Below, piece after piece: positions 1 through 13,075 of a stretch of 64,000 nucleotides of DNA. The stretch lies in NCBI GenBank assembly GCA_030267565.1, contig BRXU01000016.1, forward strand, positions 1,878,501-1,942,500. The letters run 5' to 3'. Every line of letters starts with the position of its first letter. Position 1 is the first letter of the stretch. The position numbers and the translations under genes were made by a program. The notes under the pieces were generated by a model, which saw only the letters and a program-made list of their open reading frames with translations, made no database searches and was not told the origin of the DNA. This stretch comes from Pleodorina starrii (lineage: Eukaryota > Chlorophyta > Chlorophyceae > Chlamydomonadales > Volvocaceae).

Positions 1-364
1 CCGAGGGGGCGAGGGGGAGGGGGGGGGGAGGGGGTAAAGAAGAAGATACTGCAGCGAAGGGATGGAGACGGCGTTAGGGGGAGAGGGAGGAGGAGGGCGT
101 GGGTGCGTCGGGAGTGTTTGGCTGCGGGATGGAAGGGGGTGGGGGCGGGAGTAGGGACGAAGGGACGGGGTGGGGGCGGGCGGGGCGGGTGGGGTGGGAG
201 TAATACGAATCATACCCCACAGCGGAGTACAGTGCCCGCCGGCATTCGGGCGACGCCATCTCCATCCGGCGTTTGATCGCCTTTCCTCCGCCGATGCCGC
301 GACACAAAGCCCCCGCCCCCACTCCCTGCGCCCCGCCCCCCGCCCCCCCCCGCCGCCGCCCCAG
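1..364. other. G-rich left edge, no exon identified
   Basis: The stretch is very G-rich on the + strand and C-rich at its end. I see no exon I can support; it is probably intron of the gene continuing to the right, because position 363-364 is a pyrimidine-preceded AG acceptor. It holds two candidate copies of the dispersed repeat described at 16500 (33-80, clear; 196-232, weak). Confidence 0.5.
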
Positions 365-3300
365 GCTGCCCCTGTTGGACCGGCAGGGTTGCAACCGCAA
401 GCGCGGGGAGCTGGTGTTCGGAGTGGCGGTGGTGGCCAAGCAGGAGTACAAGGAGGTGGGGGTGCGCGAGGAGGCTGGTGGTAGGCTCTCTCTCGGGCTT
501 GTGGCGCCACTCTTGTGTGTTTTGGCTTGCTTCTCGCTGGCCCAAGCGTCGCATACGCGCTTTCGCCGCCGGCCCCCCCTTCTGAAACCCCCCCGTCAAC
601 CCCGAACAGCTGGACCCTTCATTTCACTCCCTGACCCCCTACAAACATCCCCACCCTCCAACCTCCGGCCGCCCTCCCTTCCCGCCCTCCGCCTCCTCCG
701 CCTCGCGCCACCCCCGCCAACCTACCTGCGCACGACTCCCCCCCTTCCGTTCCATCGCTTTGCATCATATATTTCCCGTTCCCCCACCCTTCGCATTGCA
801 GCCCTTACATGTACAACCCCCTCCCTCCCCTGCCCTCTCTCCACCCCCCCCTCTCTCCACCCCCGCCTGCTCCCCAGATGCGCGGCTTCATTTCCTCCAT
901 CCAGGACCCCGACACTGTCCACGACAGCCTCCGCGACTACTGCCTGCACCTCAAGCTGCACTGCCTGAAGGAGCTCAGCGGCATCAGCACCAACATGCTG
1001 GCAGCGCTGGTGGTGGAGGTCAGGTGGGGCCGGGCAAGGGGGGGGAGCGGGGTGGGGGGTGCGGTGGGGGGTGCGGTGGGCGGATGGGGGTCGGGCGGGG
1101 TGGGTTAGGGTTGTAGCTGGGCGTGTGGGTTAGGGTGGTTCCCGCCTCTCCTCCTAGTTGCCCATGTCTCTCGCCACCCTCCCTCCTCATTCACCATACC
1201 CCTCTTTCTCGCGCCGCTGCGTCCCTCCCTGTCCCCCCTCCCTGTCCCCCCCTCCCCCTCCCCCTCCCTCTTCCCCCCAGCGTGTGCTCCTACGTGGTGC
1301 GCAAGTCCCTGTCTGGTCAGCTGGTGGGCGGGGAGCTGGACCCCGAGGGGGCGGAGCTGGTGGTGCCGCTGGGGCCCGCGTTCCAGGACGGAGACATCCT
1401 CAAGGGGAAGAACAGGGCGCAGGTGGGCGGGGACACACACACAGACACATACACTCTCTGTACCTCGCGGGCTTTGCAAGTGTGTGTGTCTGTGTATGTA
1501 AATGTAAATCTGTGTGTGGGAAGGAGGGAGGGGGGGATGTCGTGAAGGCAGGGGCGCCGTCTCGCCGCTGGGCCTATCACACAGTGCCACCACCTCGGCA
1601 GGTCGGCCGCCCCCACACCCACCGCCCACCTTTTCCCATGTCGGCATCTCAATAGACACCCCTCTCCTTCCAGCATCGCGGCGCCGTCCCGCCCCGCCCA
1701 CCAACACCACCCCCATTTACCCTCTCCCCCTCCCCCCCCATCAACTCCCCTTTTTGAATACCCCCACCACCGCCAACGCCACCACCGCCACCTCCACCAC
1801 TTGTGCGAAATTGCAGTTTGGTGAGGTCAAGGTGGAGGTGCTGTCGGGACGCACCCGGCTGGCCAAGACGCAAGTGCCCATTTGGGACGTGCCGGTGCGG
1901 CCCAACAGCAACGGCAGCGCCACGCCGGCGGCACCCGGCAGCCCGGAGGGCAGCGACAGCGAGGGGGAGGAGGCGCAGCGGGAGGGGCACGAGCGAAGGT
2001 GGGCGTGCGGGCGCGGTGGCGCGGTGGCGGGTGGGGTGGGTTGGGGTTTGGCGCGGGGGGGTTGCGTCGCCCGCTCGCCCGAAAACCCTTGGCACACTTC
2101 CCACCGCGCCTTGACTCCCCGGCCGCACCGCCGCGCCGCAAACACCGCCTCCCTCAAACCTGCCCTCCCCCCTTCCCCCCTCCCCCCTCCCCCCCATCAA
2201 TATGAGGCCCCCCTTAAGCGCCCTTCCACTACCTCTTGTGCCTGTCAGTCAGTCAGTCAGCCTATACAAGGCCGGCCTCTCAAGACTCTTGCCATACTTC
2301 CACACCCGTTTCGGTCGGGTCCACTCCACCTCCCCTCCCCCCCAGAGAAGACAAGCGGGCCCAGAAGCCCCATACACCTAGCAACCTCCAACACACCACC
2401 ACACACGCACACGCACACACCTTTTATGCCTCCGTCCTCAAACCCCCACCCCCTCCTTACCCCCCTATACGTGGATAACCCCCTACCCCTGCCCAGGCGC
2501 AACCTGACGAGCACCTTCACCGCGCAGGGCGACCCCCTCAGCACCGCCCCCTCAGTGCCCACTCGTAGCCCCGCAAAATCCCAAGTGTCGACAGCCGGGC
2601 GCCCGCGCGCCACCAGCCCCGAAACCAGCACCCGAGGGGGGGCTGGGGATGCCGGGATGGCTCGGGCCATTGAGACGGCGGCTGTGGCGGCGGCGGCAGC
2701 GGCGGCGACGGCGGCGGTCGCGGCGCGCCGTGGCTCGGATTTCGGAGGGGTATGGTTGGGAGAGCGGGCTGGGTGTGTGTGTGTGTGGAGGGCGGCCCCG
2801 GCACGCTGCGAGGGACGGCTGAGGGCGCGAATCCGGCGGCAGGGCGGGGCGGGGCGCAGGGGCTTGGCGGCGTGACGGGGCTTGGGCTAGTGCCGCGGCG
2901 GCGCGGCGGCGGTCTGTGTGGGGTCTTGGCAGGTCCTCTTGGTGGGGACTCGGGTGAGGAGGGGGGGGGCGGTGAAGCTCCTTAGGGTGGCTGGGCGGAG
3001 GAGGGGAGAGGAGGGTGGGCACTTGGCAGGGAGGGAGAGGAGAAGTGCAGCAGCAGGAGGGTGAGACGACGGGGGGAGGGTGAGACGGAAGAACAACAGC
3101 CGCCCGCTCCTGTCGCTCCTCCCCTCCCCCGTATGGGCTCCGACCTGCACGCGGATGACCCCCACCTCGCTCGCTCCGGCGCTCCCTTTCTTTAATACCC
3201 CCGTCCCTTTCTGTACTGCTCACCTTCTCCTCCCTTTCCGCCCTCCCTTCTACGCCCCCCCCACTGCGGTCTCGTTTTCATTTCCCTCCCTTTCCGCCCC

Positions 3301-4345
3301 CTCTTCCCCCCCCCCCCGCGCCGTATCTTCATTTTTACCCCCCACCCCACGCCACCCACGCGCCGCCTCTGTTCCATCGCAGCCGCCCGTGTTTCTTACC
3401 CCCGCCCCCCCCGCCCCCCCCCCCCCGCCCGAGCCCGCAGGTCCCTCCCGGGGCCAAACCCGGCAAGGATGATCCTCCGGCTGGCGGCAGCGGTGCTCGG
3501 CCCCCCTGGGACGGCAAGCGCTACAGTCGGCGCATGGAGCGACTGGACCGCTGCCTCAACCGCTCACCCGTGGCGGTCATCAGCATGCAGCTGGTCAAGG
3601 CGGTGGGTGGGGGGTGGGCGGGGTTGGGGTTGGGTGGGCGGGTAGGTGGCTGGGTGAGTGGGTGGGGGTGGGTGGGGGGATTGGTGGAGTGGGTGGGCCT
3701 CTCTTCCTCTAGGCTGCGGTTTGGGTGGCTTGCTGGTAAGGATTGGGTGGGTGGGTGGGTGGGACCGGGTTATGTGGGGAGGAAGCTCGGGTTTGTGCGA
3801 CACGGTGCACCAGCCCCTCCGTCCCGGCTCTCCCCCTCCGCCTTCACAGGAGCCCGGTGCGCAGTACGATGGCGGCTCGCTCGCCGCCAACAACAACGGC
3901 AACGGCAATCTCGCCACCACCTCGGTGGGCCCGTTGGGAGGGCCAGCCGCCGCCGGCGGCGGCGGCGACGGCGGCGACGTGTTTGCCGGCGCCGACGTTG
4001 ACGCGCCGTCGGAGGCTCTGGCTGTGCCTCCCTTCCCGGGTGGCGAGCTGGTTGCTGACTTCGTGGTGGCGGGGCTGGGGCCGCTGGGGCTGCTGAAGGC
4101 GTTGTTTGCGGAGGGATCGGAGCTGGCGGCGAGGGTGTGGAACGCAGAGGTGGGTGGGTGGGCGGGTGGGTGGGAGGGTGGTGAAGGGGAGTGGAATGCG
4201 TCACCCACTCACGATGCGTGGGCGATGGTGGGAGCAACTATGCGCGAAATGACAAATGAGTTGAGGTGTTTGGGGGCCCAGCAAGGACAGCGGATGGACT
4301 GCGGGTGGACTGCCTCAATCGGCTCTTGGCTGGCTGCGGCTGCCA

Positions 4346-4378
<33 letters not shown>

Positions 4379-7268
4379 ATCTCGATGCTGAAGGGTGAAG
4401 ACCCGTTGGTACCGCTGCCGTCTGCTGTCATGCCCGCCCGCCCGCCCGACTACCCGCCCACCCGCCCGCTCGTTCTTGGCCCTCACTCTATTCGGACCTC
4501 ACCCCTCCTCCCCCGCCCCCCCTGTGTGTCCCCCCGCCCCCTCCGCCCCCATCTAAACAGAAAGTGACGGACATGAAGTCAGAGCCCTGGGGCCCCGACC
4601 CCGAGGGCAAGGCGCTCAGCGTGCGCAACCTGTCGTACATGAAGCCATCGCCGGTGGGAATGGTGCCAGTCACGTCACAGCAGAAGGTGGGTGGCTGGCT
4701 GGCTGGGGGGTTTGGTCCGGGCTGGGCCGGGCTGGGGCCTGAGAGGGGAAGCGAGAGGGCCCGAGCGCCAAGCGAGCCTGCCAGGCATCCCGCCGTCGTC
4801 ACTTTGCCTTTGTTGCTGCGTCGCCTTGTGTGTGGTGGGGTTGCTGCTGCGCCTGCTCAGTGCTCCCTGCTCCCTGCTCATACTGCCGCATGCCGTCTGG
4901 TCCTCCGCAGGTCATGGTTCGGCAGCCGGGCGGCTTTGTGGTGCACCAGTACGCGACGCCCAGCGTGCCGCCCGTGGGGCAGTGCGTGCGGGTCTTTGCG
5001 CAGGTAGGTAAGGGGGAAGGGACTGGGGCTGGGGCGGCGGGGTGGCAGTCTCAGGCGCAGTCTTGGGGCGCAAAACACCAGGACTGCTGGACCACAGCCA
5101 GAGCTCAAGAGTGTCCGGTATGTGTGAGAGTGAGAGAGAATGAGAGAGATGGTGGCACATAACCTAATCAAATGTTACAAAAAGGTAGTTTTTATTACAA
5201 AAAGGTAGTTTTTGTTTGGGTCGGCGGATACGGTAGGCACAGCGAACCGTTTGGTTCGGTTAAACCCTAATATGGTATCATGACCCCCTGCCGCTGACCG
5301 TGCCTCTTTTGTCCTCAGGTGGTGGGACAGCACGTGGGGCCCAACAGGACCCGCTTCACGGTTTGGATCAAGGTGGGGACGTGTGGGGGTTCGGGAGGGG
5401 TGGTGGTGGTCTGAGATAGCTTTATTTAATCCCCAGGCAGATCAGGGGGGAAAGGAGGCTGGAAGAGGGGGCTTTATAAAAGAAGAAAGGGAGGCGGGAG
5501 GGATGGAGGAAGGGGGGGGGGGAGAGAGGCGCAGTGCGCTGGGGATGGCCTCACATTCGATTTGAGGGGGGGGGCTCAAAAGTTGGATACTTTGCAATCT
5601 TTAGTTTCGCGGTGCCGTACTGGACTTCAACGAAGGGAGGGAGGGAGGTCGAAAGGGCGCCGCGGGGACCAACGCGACATTGGAGGCCTGGCACTGCGCA
5701 CTTGAGCCCAGCCCCGCCGCGCCGCGCCTCCGCCGCCTTCCTCTCCCCCGATGACCCTCCGGCGTCCCCCGGGGGTTCGCCGCCAAGCTGCCCCTCCCCA
5801 GTGTGTGTGTGTGTGTGTGTGTGAGTGTGGGTGGGTGGGGGTATCGCATCACGGACCCTGGCATCAGCATCGCATCACGGACACACGCCTGTGCTTGGAC
5901 TCGGAAACTGTCTCGGAGTGGAACCCCCGCTGCTGTGTTTTCCTTCACTCCTGGTGATGGCCTGACGGCTGAGGGGCAGCCCGTCTGCGCCACCGTATGC
6001 AGCTGCCGCACCCCGCCTGCCGCACCTGCCGCCCCCGAAGGCTCTACGGCCTTGCACCATCCGCTATCATGCCTTCATGCCTTGTTTCGAAACGTTCCCG
6101 CCCCGCCCCTCTCCTTGCCCTCATCCTCCCCCCAACACACACACATACACACCACCATCACCACCGGTGTTTGCGCTGTCCCACGTGGCGGACACCCCTC
6201 TCTTCTCTTTGGCGCTGCAGCTGGAGTGGTTCAAGACCGGCATGATGGTGGGTTTCTGGCCGTTGCGGCGTGCGCTGGCGGCAGATCTACCGGTAGTGCG
6301 TGCGAGTCGCACAGCGGGCCATCGCGCCCTCATCCGCCCTCTTGACGCCAGCGTTAGAGCATGCAGCGGCTGTAGGAGCATGCAGCGCCTGTAGGAGCAT
6401 GCAGCGGCCCGGCGCGCACCGTAACGAAGCGTCGTCGCCTTTTTGGCGGCGCGCCGGCAATGCACCGCAGTGAGCCTCCCATATTGGTGCCTTCCATATG
6501 GCGACACCCATGTGCCGCCGCGTGTTTGCGATCACCCTTGGGTTTCCCGTTCTGACGCCGCTCCGCGCATCCGCAGCTCGTCTGTACCTGCTGTTGCCCT
6601 TTTCCTGCTTGGCCCCGAGCCGACCTTCCCTGCCGGCCCGCTTTCGCTGACCCGCCCCTCGCCCTCGTCCTCGCCCTTGATCGAAACCCGTGTCCGGGAC
6701 CCGCCTCGCGCCTCGCGCCTTACAACCCCTCGTCCTCGCCCGTGCGCGCCTCGTCGTCGTCGCCTCGTGGCCCTCGCCGCACCTCGCCTCGCCTCACCAG
6801 ATCAGCGCGCTCAAGGGCAAGGTGGAAAGCGCGACCCCCAAGGACACCCGCAAATTCTACGAGACGCTCAAACAGCAGCTCGCCGTCAACCACACCATCG
6901 AGGAACCCGGTGCCGCCGCCGGAGGCGGCGGCGCCGCCGGAGCCGGCGCCGCGGCTGCCGCCGTCACTGCCGCTGCCAGCGACGGCACCGCCGTCACTGC
7001 CGCCGCCGCCTCCGGCGGCGGCGCCGGCGGCCTGCTGCATCACTCGCCCGGCGGCGGCTTCGCCTCTCTCCACATCGCTCTCCTTGTGCTGGGTGGTGCG
7101 CTGCTGCTGACGCTGCTGATGTTGGTTTCGGCGCTGGTGCGGGTGCGCGGGGAGCTGGGGCGCGGCATGAGGGCGGTGGAGGGGCTGTCAGGGGAGGTGG
7201 AGGCGGTGGCTCGGGCCCTGGAGGCGCTGGCGCTGCGGCTGCCTGCGGCGGCGGCGGGGGAGCAGTGA
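365..7268 (+). CDS. VASt-domain (StAR-like) membrane-anchored protein, 5' end outside window
   Basis: Twelve exons: 365-455, 878-1023, 1281-1422, 1817-1998, 2497-2749, 3441-3602, 3850-4149, 4561-4686, 4911-5003, 5319-5372, 6221-6247 and 6801-7268; about 681 residues lie in the window. All phases agree. Exons 7-11 give a VASt domain: a GGELVADF start, then KSEPWGPDPEGKALSVRNLS, YMKPSPVGM, GGFVVHQYATPSVP and TRFTVWIKLEWFKT. The last exon has a basic helix, an Ala/Gly linker and one hydrophobic segment (SLHIALLVLGGALLLTLLML) followed by a coiled-coil-like tail. VASt proteins such as VAD1, GRAMD1/Aster and yeast Lam move or sense sterols at membrane contacts; that role is inferred. The N-terminal exons are not recognised, and a GRAM or C2 domain may lie further left. 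The intron 1999-2496 is 498 bp and stays open in frame. The 27-bp exon 11 is a microexon. Confidence 0.78.
5175..5214. repeat. Two 20-bp direct repeats in an intron
   Basis: Units 5175-5194 and 5195-5214 are identical except for the last base and are AT-rich (ttacaaaaaggtag core). They lie in the intron before exon 5319-5372. Confidence 0.9.
6357..6410. repeat. About 21-bp tandem repeat in last intron
   Basis: Two and a half copies of a unit built on gagcatgcagcg and ctgtag lie in the intron between the 27-bp exon and the final exon of the VASt gene. There is no sign that it is coding. Confidence 0.75.
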
Positions 7269-9114
7269 GGGTGGGGTCCGGGGCCTGACTATTGGGGCGC
7301 GGGCGCTCACGCTGCGGCTCTGTGGGGAGAGGGGGCACCTGAAGACGAACGGACCGACCTCAGCGAAGTAACTCCGAGGAGAGAGAGGCAGTCTGATTGT
7401 GTATGTGTGTGTGAGCGGCGGGGCTATCCGCAGTGAACTGCAGGTTTAAGTAAAGTCTATGGCGCGAGCGGCGCCACGGAATATGACTATGTCGGCGGGG
7501 ACCCGCGCAGCAGCATGTGGCGTGCTGCGTGCGAAACAACAACAGGGACATGTGGGGTTTTCATTTCACTGGCATTTCTTGGTCCCGCACTGCTGACGAG
7601 CGAGCGAGCGCGCTGCTCGTCGTCTCCCGTTGCCCGCTGTCGACCGCGAGGCGTGCGTCGTGAGTTGCTGTGTCCCGGCCGTCCTGGCCCCGCCTGCTGC
7701 GTATTTTGTTGTTGGTGGTGTTGTTGTTACCGTGGGCTCGAGGCCGTCGATAGGGTAGAGCCCGCTGGGGCTGCTCGTGTTTCGATAGCGGCGGTGCGTC
7801 ATACTAGGTGCCGCCGCCATTCTCCCATTCTGCCATTCATACTGGGGCGATTGGCCAAGATCCATTTTGTTTGGTTGTGGTGGACTGGGCGCCTGAGCTG
7901 GGCGCGGTGTTGTGTGGTGTGGTGTGCGAGAGAGGATGTCGTACCCTAAACGATGTGTCGCAGAGGAGAGGTGGAGAGGGACACGGATATCTAAACACTG
8001 GAACCAGTACGACACCAGCACCAGTACATTGCTCGCGGAAACGGCAGCGGTTGCAGTGAGCCGTGTTTACACATATGTCGTGTCGCTGTCGTTTCCTTTT
8101 CTCGGCGGAAGAGACGCGAAAGGACTGGTCTGTGCGATCCCATGACTGGGTATTGTCCGAGCGGCGTTTGACCGGCCCCACGCACCCCGCAGCCGCCTCG
8201 GCTGTGTTGTGGCGGCCGCGCTGTGTGTTGGGTTGCACGCACCGTGACCTGCGAGTCATGTATGTCCGTATGTCCGGCTCGCGATGCTCGCTTGAGCGTT
8301 GGAGGAGCGTTGTACCGGTATTACCTCGTTCGTTGAGGAGAGACGGTGCCGCAGAGCACTATGGCAGAGGTGATGACAGCGCCGTGTGATGTCCCCGCTG
8401 CGTGCACTGGTGACAACATGCGATGCCGCGAAATGGGGTTCTGTTGACCATACACACACATATACGCCAGCAGGGAGGATTAAACGGCGATGTACCGCAG
8501 CAGTACGAATAGCCTCGACAACCGTATGCTACGTGCTTATGTGTTTGATGTGATGGAGTGAAGTTCCCAACAGGTTGCAAGGCGACAGGGATCTGGTTGT
8601 TGATGGCAACAACCGTTTGGTGGACATCGGACGGATCAGCCAACCAACCCAACCAACAAAACCGGCCTCGTGCAGATGTCTGCGTAGGGACATGCGGGGG
8701 TGTGTTCACTCACTTGTGTGTTGAACGGGGGGGCTCGCATGTTGAGTTCTTGAGCTGTGGCCGCCATTCCCTGTGTACACTACTTGTGTGCTTGTGTGTG
8801 TGTGTGTGGGGGGGTATGTGTGAATTATATGTGTGCCAGGTGCACGTTCCTCGTTGGATTGTGGTAAAAGACGTCCTCGGGGCGTGTGCACCGCGAGGGC
8901 TTGTGTCGAGTCGCTTTTCATGCCCTTTTTTTCTCGCCCGGATGCCCTCATGCCTCATCCGCATGCAAGCAGCTTACTCTGCCTGCCTTGCTGGTCCTGG
9001 CTGGTCGTCCTTGCAAGCTTTATTTCGACGGCGCGTTGAACAACGCATCTGGCCAACGATGCGTACGCAATCGGACTCGCACATTCATTTCGATGCGTGG
9101 CATACAGCAATATG
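7269..9114 (+). other. Probable long 3' UTR of the VASt gene
   Basis: About 1.85 kb follows the stop codon without a TGTAA motif until 9115. No open frame in it looks coding. It contains short GT runs (about 8793-8811). A long 3' UTR is the simplest reading, although a separate non-coding transcript cannot be excluded. Confidence 0.45.
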
Positions 9115-9119
9115 TGTAA
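9115..9119 (+). terminator. Candidate TGTAA poly(A) signal for the VASt gene
   Basis: TGTAA is the usual poly(A) signal of volvocine algae. This is the first copy on the + strand after the stop at 7268. A second copy follows at about 9283. Confidence 0.4.
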
Positions 9120-9807
9120 ATCAAGCCCTCGCGGCAAGCACGGCCAGCGAGGTCCCAGCGGCCATCCCTGCCCAAGTGGCCATCTTTCGCCGCAGCGACA
9201 TCTTTCGTCACAACGGCGGCACAATGCCGAAAGCAAGTAGCCATGACCTGTACGCGGAAGTTTCCTAAATATTTCCTGAATTTGTAAGATGCTTCTGGAT
9301 TTACAGGGAAACATGATCAGTTGCATGCGCAAGGTGATACCGGACGATTCAAAATGCCCATGTCCAGATTTTCTGTCCAAGGAGGACTTGGAGGTAAGGC
9401 AACATAAACGGTAATATACGTTTTTAATTAATATCTTTTTCATGTGAAATCTGCATCTTGCATCATCACACCGTACTACTCATTAATGAGCAAACTCTAC
9501 CCATACGCAAGTACCTACCTGCAGTATTATTCAGGAAATCAAGCGCATTATTCTATACATTGTTGTGGCACAAAGTTGAAAATTGCGCCTTCCTGTCGAT
9601 AAAAGCCGCCACACGTCCCTAGCTCTACACTGTCTGCATTATGAATAATTTTCGAAGAAGAAAAATGTGCTTTTTAGGGTTTATATTAATATATTTTAAC
9701 AATTAAAAGTGTACACGTATTGGCAATCGCGCTGCTGCGTCGTCCCGGTCATCATCATGCTTCACCGACATTTTGGAGACTTTTGAGGTAGCAAATGCTA
9801 AACGCTA

Positions 9808-10089
9808 GTGTCAAATTGCTCTCTATACTTAATTTACTCTCTTGGACCGAATTTTGCACATTGCCGTTCGGGAGGTGGCCAAAGGGCAACCGCTGGCGAC
9901 GTGCTCACTTGCCTTGCTGCACTTGCTAAACAGCTCTGCAAGCGAGTTCATGTGCTGGTGCTTGTGCTGGTTTTATTGAGCGCATCTTCGGCGGCCCAAC
10001 CCCGGTATCCGACTGCAGGCGCTACAGCGCAAGCTGCCTTCGCCCGTCGCATTCCAGATACTGATACACAGCTGAGTTTCCGCCCCCCG
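9808..10089 (+). CDS. Possible exon encoding a signal peptide (uncertain)
   Basis: An open frame here has a lysine/arginine stretch followed by a strongly hydrophobic run (VHVLVLVLVLLSASSAAQP), which looks like a signal peptide with an Ala-x-Ala cleavage site. It runs to a good donor (cccccg before gtacgt at 10090). It could be a first exon of the gene at 10692, a small separate secreted protein, or chance in GC-rich DNA. I could not find a convincing downstream partner exon. Confidence 0.2.
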
Positions 10090-10233
10090 GTACGTCGCTC
10101 GGTGCGCGCGGAGCGCGCTATCCGCGGCAATAGAACACGGACGCGGACTCGGCAGCCAGGCGCGCGTGTGACGCGCGAAGCGCGCCAAGGACACTTCCCT
10201 GGGAAGTCCTGAGTGCGACAACTGACGCGCAGG

Positions 10234-10239
10234 TATAAG
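10234..10239 (+). promoter_or_regulatory. TATA-like element
   Basis: The sequence ggtataagcgc stands about 450 bp upstream of the chosen ATG at 10692 in an otherwise GC-rich stretch. It could be the core promoter of that gene. No other support. Confidence 0.25.
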
Positions 10240-10691
10240 CGCCCGTCAGCTGCAACTAGCCTACCTATCAAACCTGCCTAACCGACTGCCAGTGGGCTCC
10301 TGACTGGCCCCCTTGAGTGTGTTGATCCGGGGAGGCGGTGCCTGCCTGGGCTTTTAGCAGCACCGGCGACGCAACCCGCCGGGCTGTCTAGCATCCTAGC
10401 ACGCAGACACCCCCTTCCCGTAACCCACGTCCACCCGCACTCCTAACCCCTTGTGCAGTCTTCCCTTACAACAACCAACCAAACCACCGCCGCGGTCTCA
10501 TCTTCACGACCTCCCAACCGAACCCCCTTTGAACCTCCGCACATCCGCAGGCTGCGGCGCCTCCCCCAGCCAGCCCGCGTCAAGCGGTTAACCCGACCAC
10601 CAGCGCCCAGCTTGCAGCTTGCAGCTTCAGCTGCCCGCAGCTGCCCGCCTCGCTCCTTCCCGCTGCCGCGGCGTCGTCGAACGCAGCAAGG

Positions 10692-13014
10692 ATGGCGGTC
10701 TCGGTTTTCCGGTCACCGCTGATGTCGATCCACGAATCGGACGACGACGAGGACGACGGCCTCACGATGGCCTTCAGGGCCACCGCGCCGCGAACCCTGT
10801 CGCAGGCGCAGTCGCTGGTGCTGCCACTGCCGCCTTCGAACCCACCCTCCCGCCCGCCTTCGCTGCCGCCATCACAGTCGCCGTCAGGGGCTTTTGATCC
10901 ATCGGCGTCGCACCCGCCGCCTTGGCAACTGCCCTCTTGGACGCCGTCGCCGTCGGCCTCCCTGGCACTGCCCATGCTGCCGTCGCAGTCCGTGTCTCTG
11001 CCACTGCCACCGCCGCCGCCGCCGCCGCCGCAGGCCTCGGATCCGCCGCCGTCAGATCCGTCGGCGCCGGCGGCGCCGTCAAGTCCGTCGGCGCTGGCGG
11101 CGCCGTCAAGTCCGTCGGCGCTGGCGGCGCCGTCAAGTCCGTCGGCGCTGGCAGCGCCGTCAAGTCCGTCGGCGCCGGCGGCGCCGGCCCCGTTCTCAGT
11201 CCTGAGCCGCGCGGAGTCCTTCGGAGGAGCGGTTCGGTCGCTGTCCAGGAGGTGCAGCGGCACCATTCCCGCCACCGCTGAGCCGCCCAACGGCGCCGCG
11301 CCCGGCAGCGGCGGCGGAGCTGGCGCCGCCGCCAGGGCCAGCGCCAGAGACGGCGGCGCGAGCCGCATCCCGTCTTTACGCAACAGCAGCAGCAGCAGCA
11401 GTAACAGCAGCGGCAATAACAGCGTGAGCAGCAGCAGCAGCAGCACCAGCAGTGGCATCCCCGCAGCAGCAGTGGCAGCCGCCGCGCTGCGGCCCGCGCA
11501 GCGGCGAGTGTACGGCAGTCCACTGACGGCGGCGGCCACCGCCGGGTTCAGCTGGACCGGGGAGCGGCCGGAGCGCGCGCGCGGTGGCGGTGCCGGTGGC
11601 GGTGCCGGTGCAGCCGGGCCGGCGGCGGGGCAGGGACCAGCGGCGCCGGCGGCGCCTGCGACGACCTGTGCAGGAAGGGCGTCGCGGGCGCCGCCGGCGC
11701 TGCCGGCCCGTGCCCCGTCGCCCTTCCTGCGCAGGTCTGCCGCCGTGCTGGCACTCCTGAGCAGCAAACTGGAGGCTGCCGGGCGCACGGCCAGCAGCCG
11801 AGCCCGCGGCTCGGAGCCCGCGAAACCCACAATGACCTGGCCGCCGCCGGCGGCGCCGGATGCGTCGCCCAGGGCCGGCGCGGGAACGCCGACGGAGACG
11901 GCCCTGGGGCAGGGCGCCGCCGCCGCCGTCACCGTCGCCGTCGCGGTCATCAGCGATACAACCGCCGTGGCCGGCGCCGCCGGCATCGCCTCCGGCGCGG
12001 TTTCGGCGTGCAGCGGCTCGCCCCGTTCCGCGTCCTTGCGCAGCGCCGTCTCGGCCCTGACCTGCGCATGCTGGGAGGCGGGCATCTGTACCAACGGGCC
12101 CTGCAGCATCCCCGGTCTGTGCGGCCCGCGCACCCGGATGCGACAGGCGGGGCTGTTCTGGAACCCGACGCAAGGCCGCCCCACCTGGCTACGTGGCCCC
12201 TCCTCAGCGACCTGCTCTGTTGGTGCGCCTCGTGGCTCTACGGGGGCCTCCTCCACCGCCTCCACCACCGCTTCCACCGCCATGGTCACCGCCACTGCCT
12301 CCACCTCCACTGCCGCGGCAGCCGGTGCTGCTCCAGCAGCAGCAGCCGCAGGTGCGGAGACCATTTCGGGGGTGGTGCGCTCGGCGTCGGCCTCGACAAC
12401 CGCGGCTGCCAGGACGGCTTGTGCATCATCGACCGATGCAGCAGCTGCCACTGCCGCAGGGCGGGTCTCATCGTCGGTGACCCGAGGCTCGACCTCGGCA
12501 GCCCTTACAGTATTGGACAGCACCAGCGCCAGCACCAGCACCAGCGCCAGCACCAGTTATAGAAACGCTGTGACTCCCACGACGGCCAAGCGGACCGTGA
12601 CCCGGGACCCAACCCGGAGCTCCATTACCCCCGCCTTGACCTGCGCATGCTGGGAGGCGGGGATCTGCACCGTCGCGCCGTGCAGCATCCCCGGTCTGTG
12701 CGACCTACGGATAAAGGTCCGCCGAGCCGGGCTGTTCCGGGACCCGGCGACTGCCCAGCCGGCGGCGGCAACCGCGGTGGCGGCTGAAGCGGGCGACGGC
12801 GGCGCGGCGCAAGCGGCGAGAGGGGGCGTGCCGCATGGTGCAGTGGCGGCGGCAGCGGCGGCGGCGGCAGGCAGCGGCGCTGCGTCAATGGTCTTGCAGG
12901 CTGCTGTGGAGGAGGGTGTGGACGGAGGGGCCGAGGCAGGAGGCGAGCGAGGGTCGGCACCGTGCGAGTCGCCGGAGAAGGGGGAGAACGTGCTGCCGTT
13001 TATGTCGTCGTCGT

Positions 13015-13075
<61 letters not shown>

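Larger units (their letters stand above)
9120..10691. other. Intergenic region with an AT-rich core and 5' leader of the next gene
   Basis: From about 9400 to 9850 the composition turns AT-rich (runs such as tttttaattaatat), unlike the flanking genes. The segment after 10240 is C-rich and probably holds the 5' UTR of the gene starting at 10692. No RNA gene was seen. Confidence 0.5.

Noticed and set aside
1514..2875. Continuous + frame of 453 codons across two VASt-gene exons
   Set aside because: It only arises because the 498-bp intron is a multiple of three and lacks stops; the intron part is C-rich low complexity with standard splice sites.
10580..12553. Minus-strand frame starting with a hydrophobic signal-like segment
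   Set aside because: Kept only as a doubt. The + strand reading continues across two good splice junctions into coding-like exons, which the minus frame does not.
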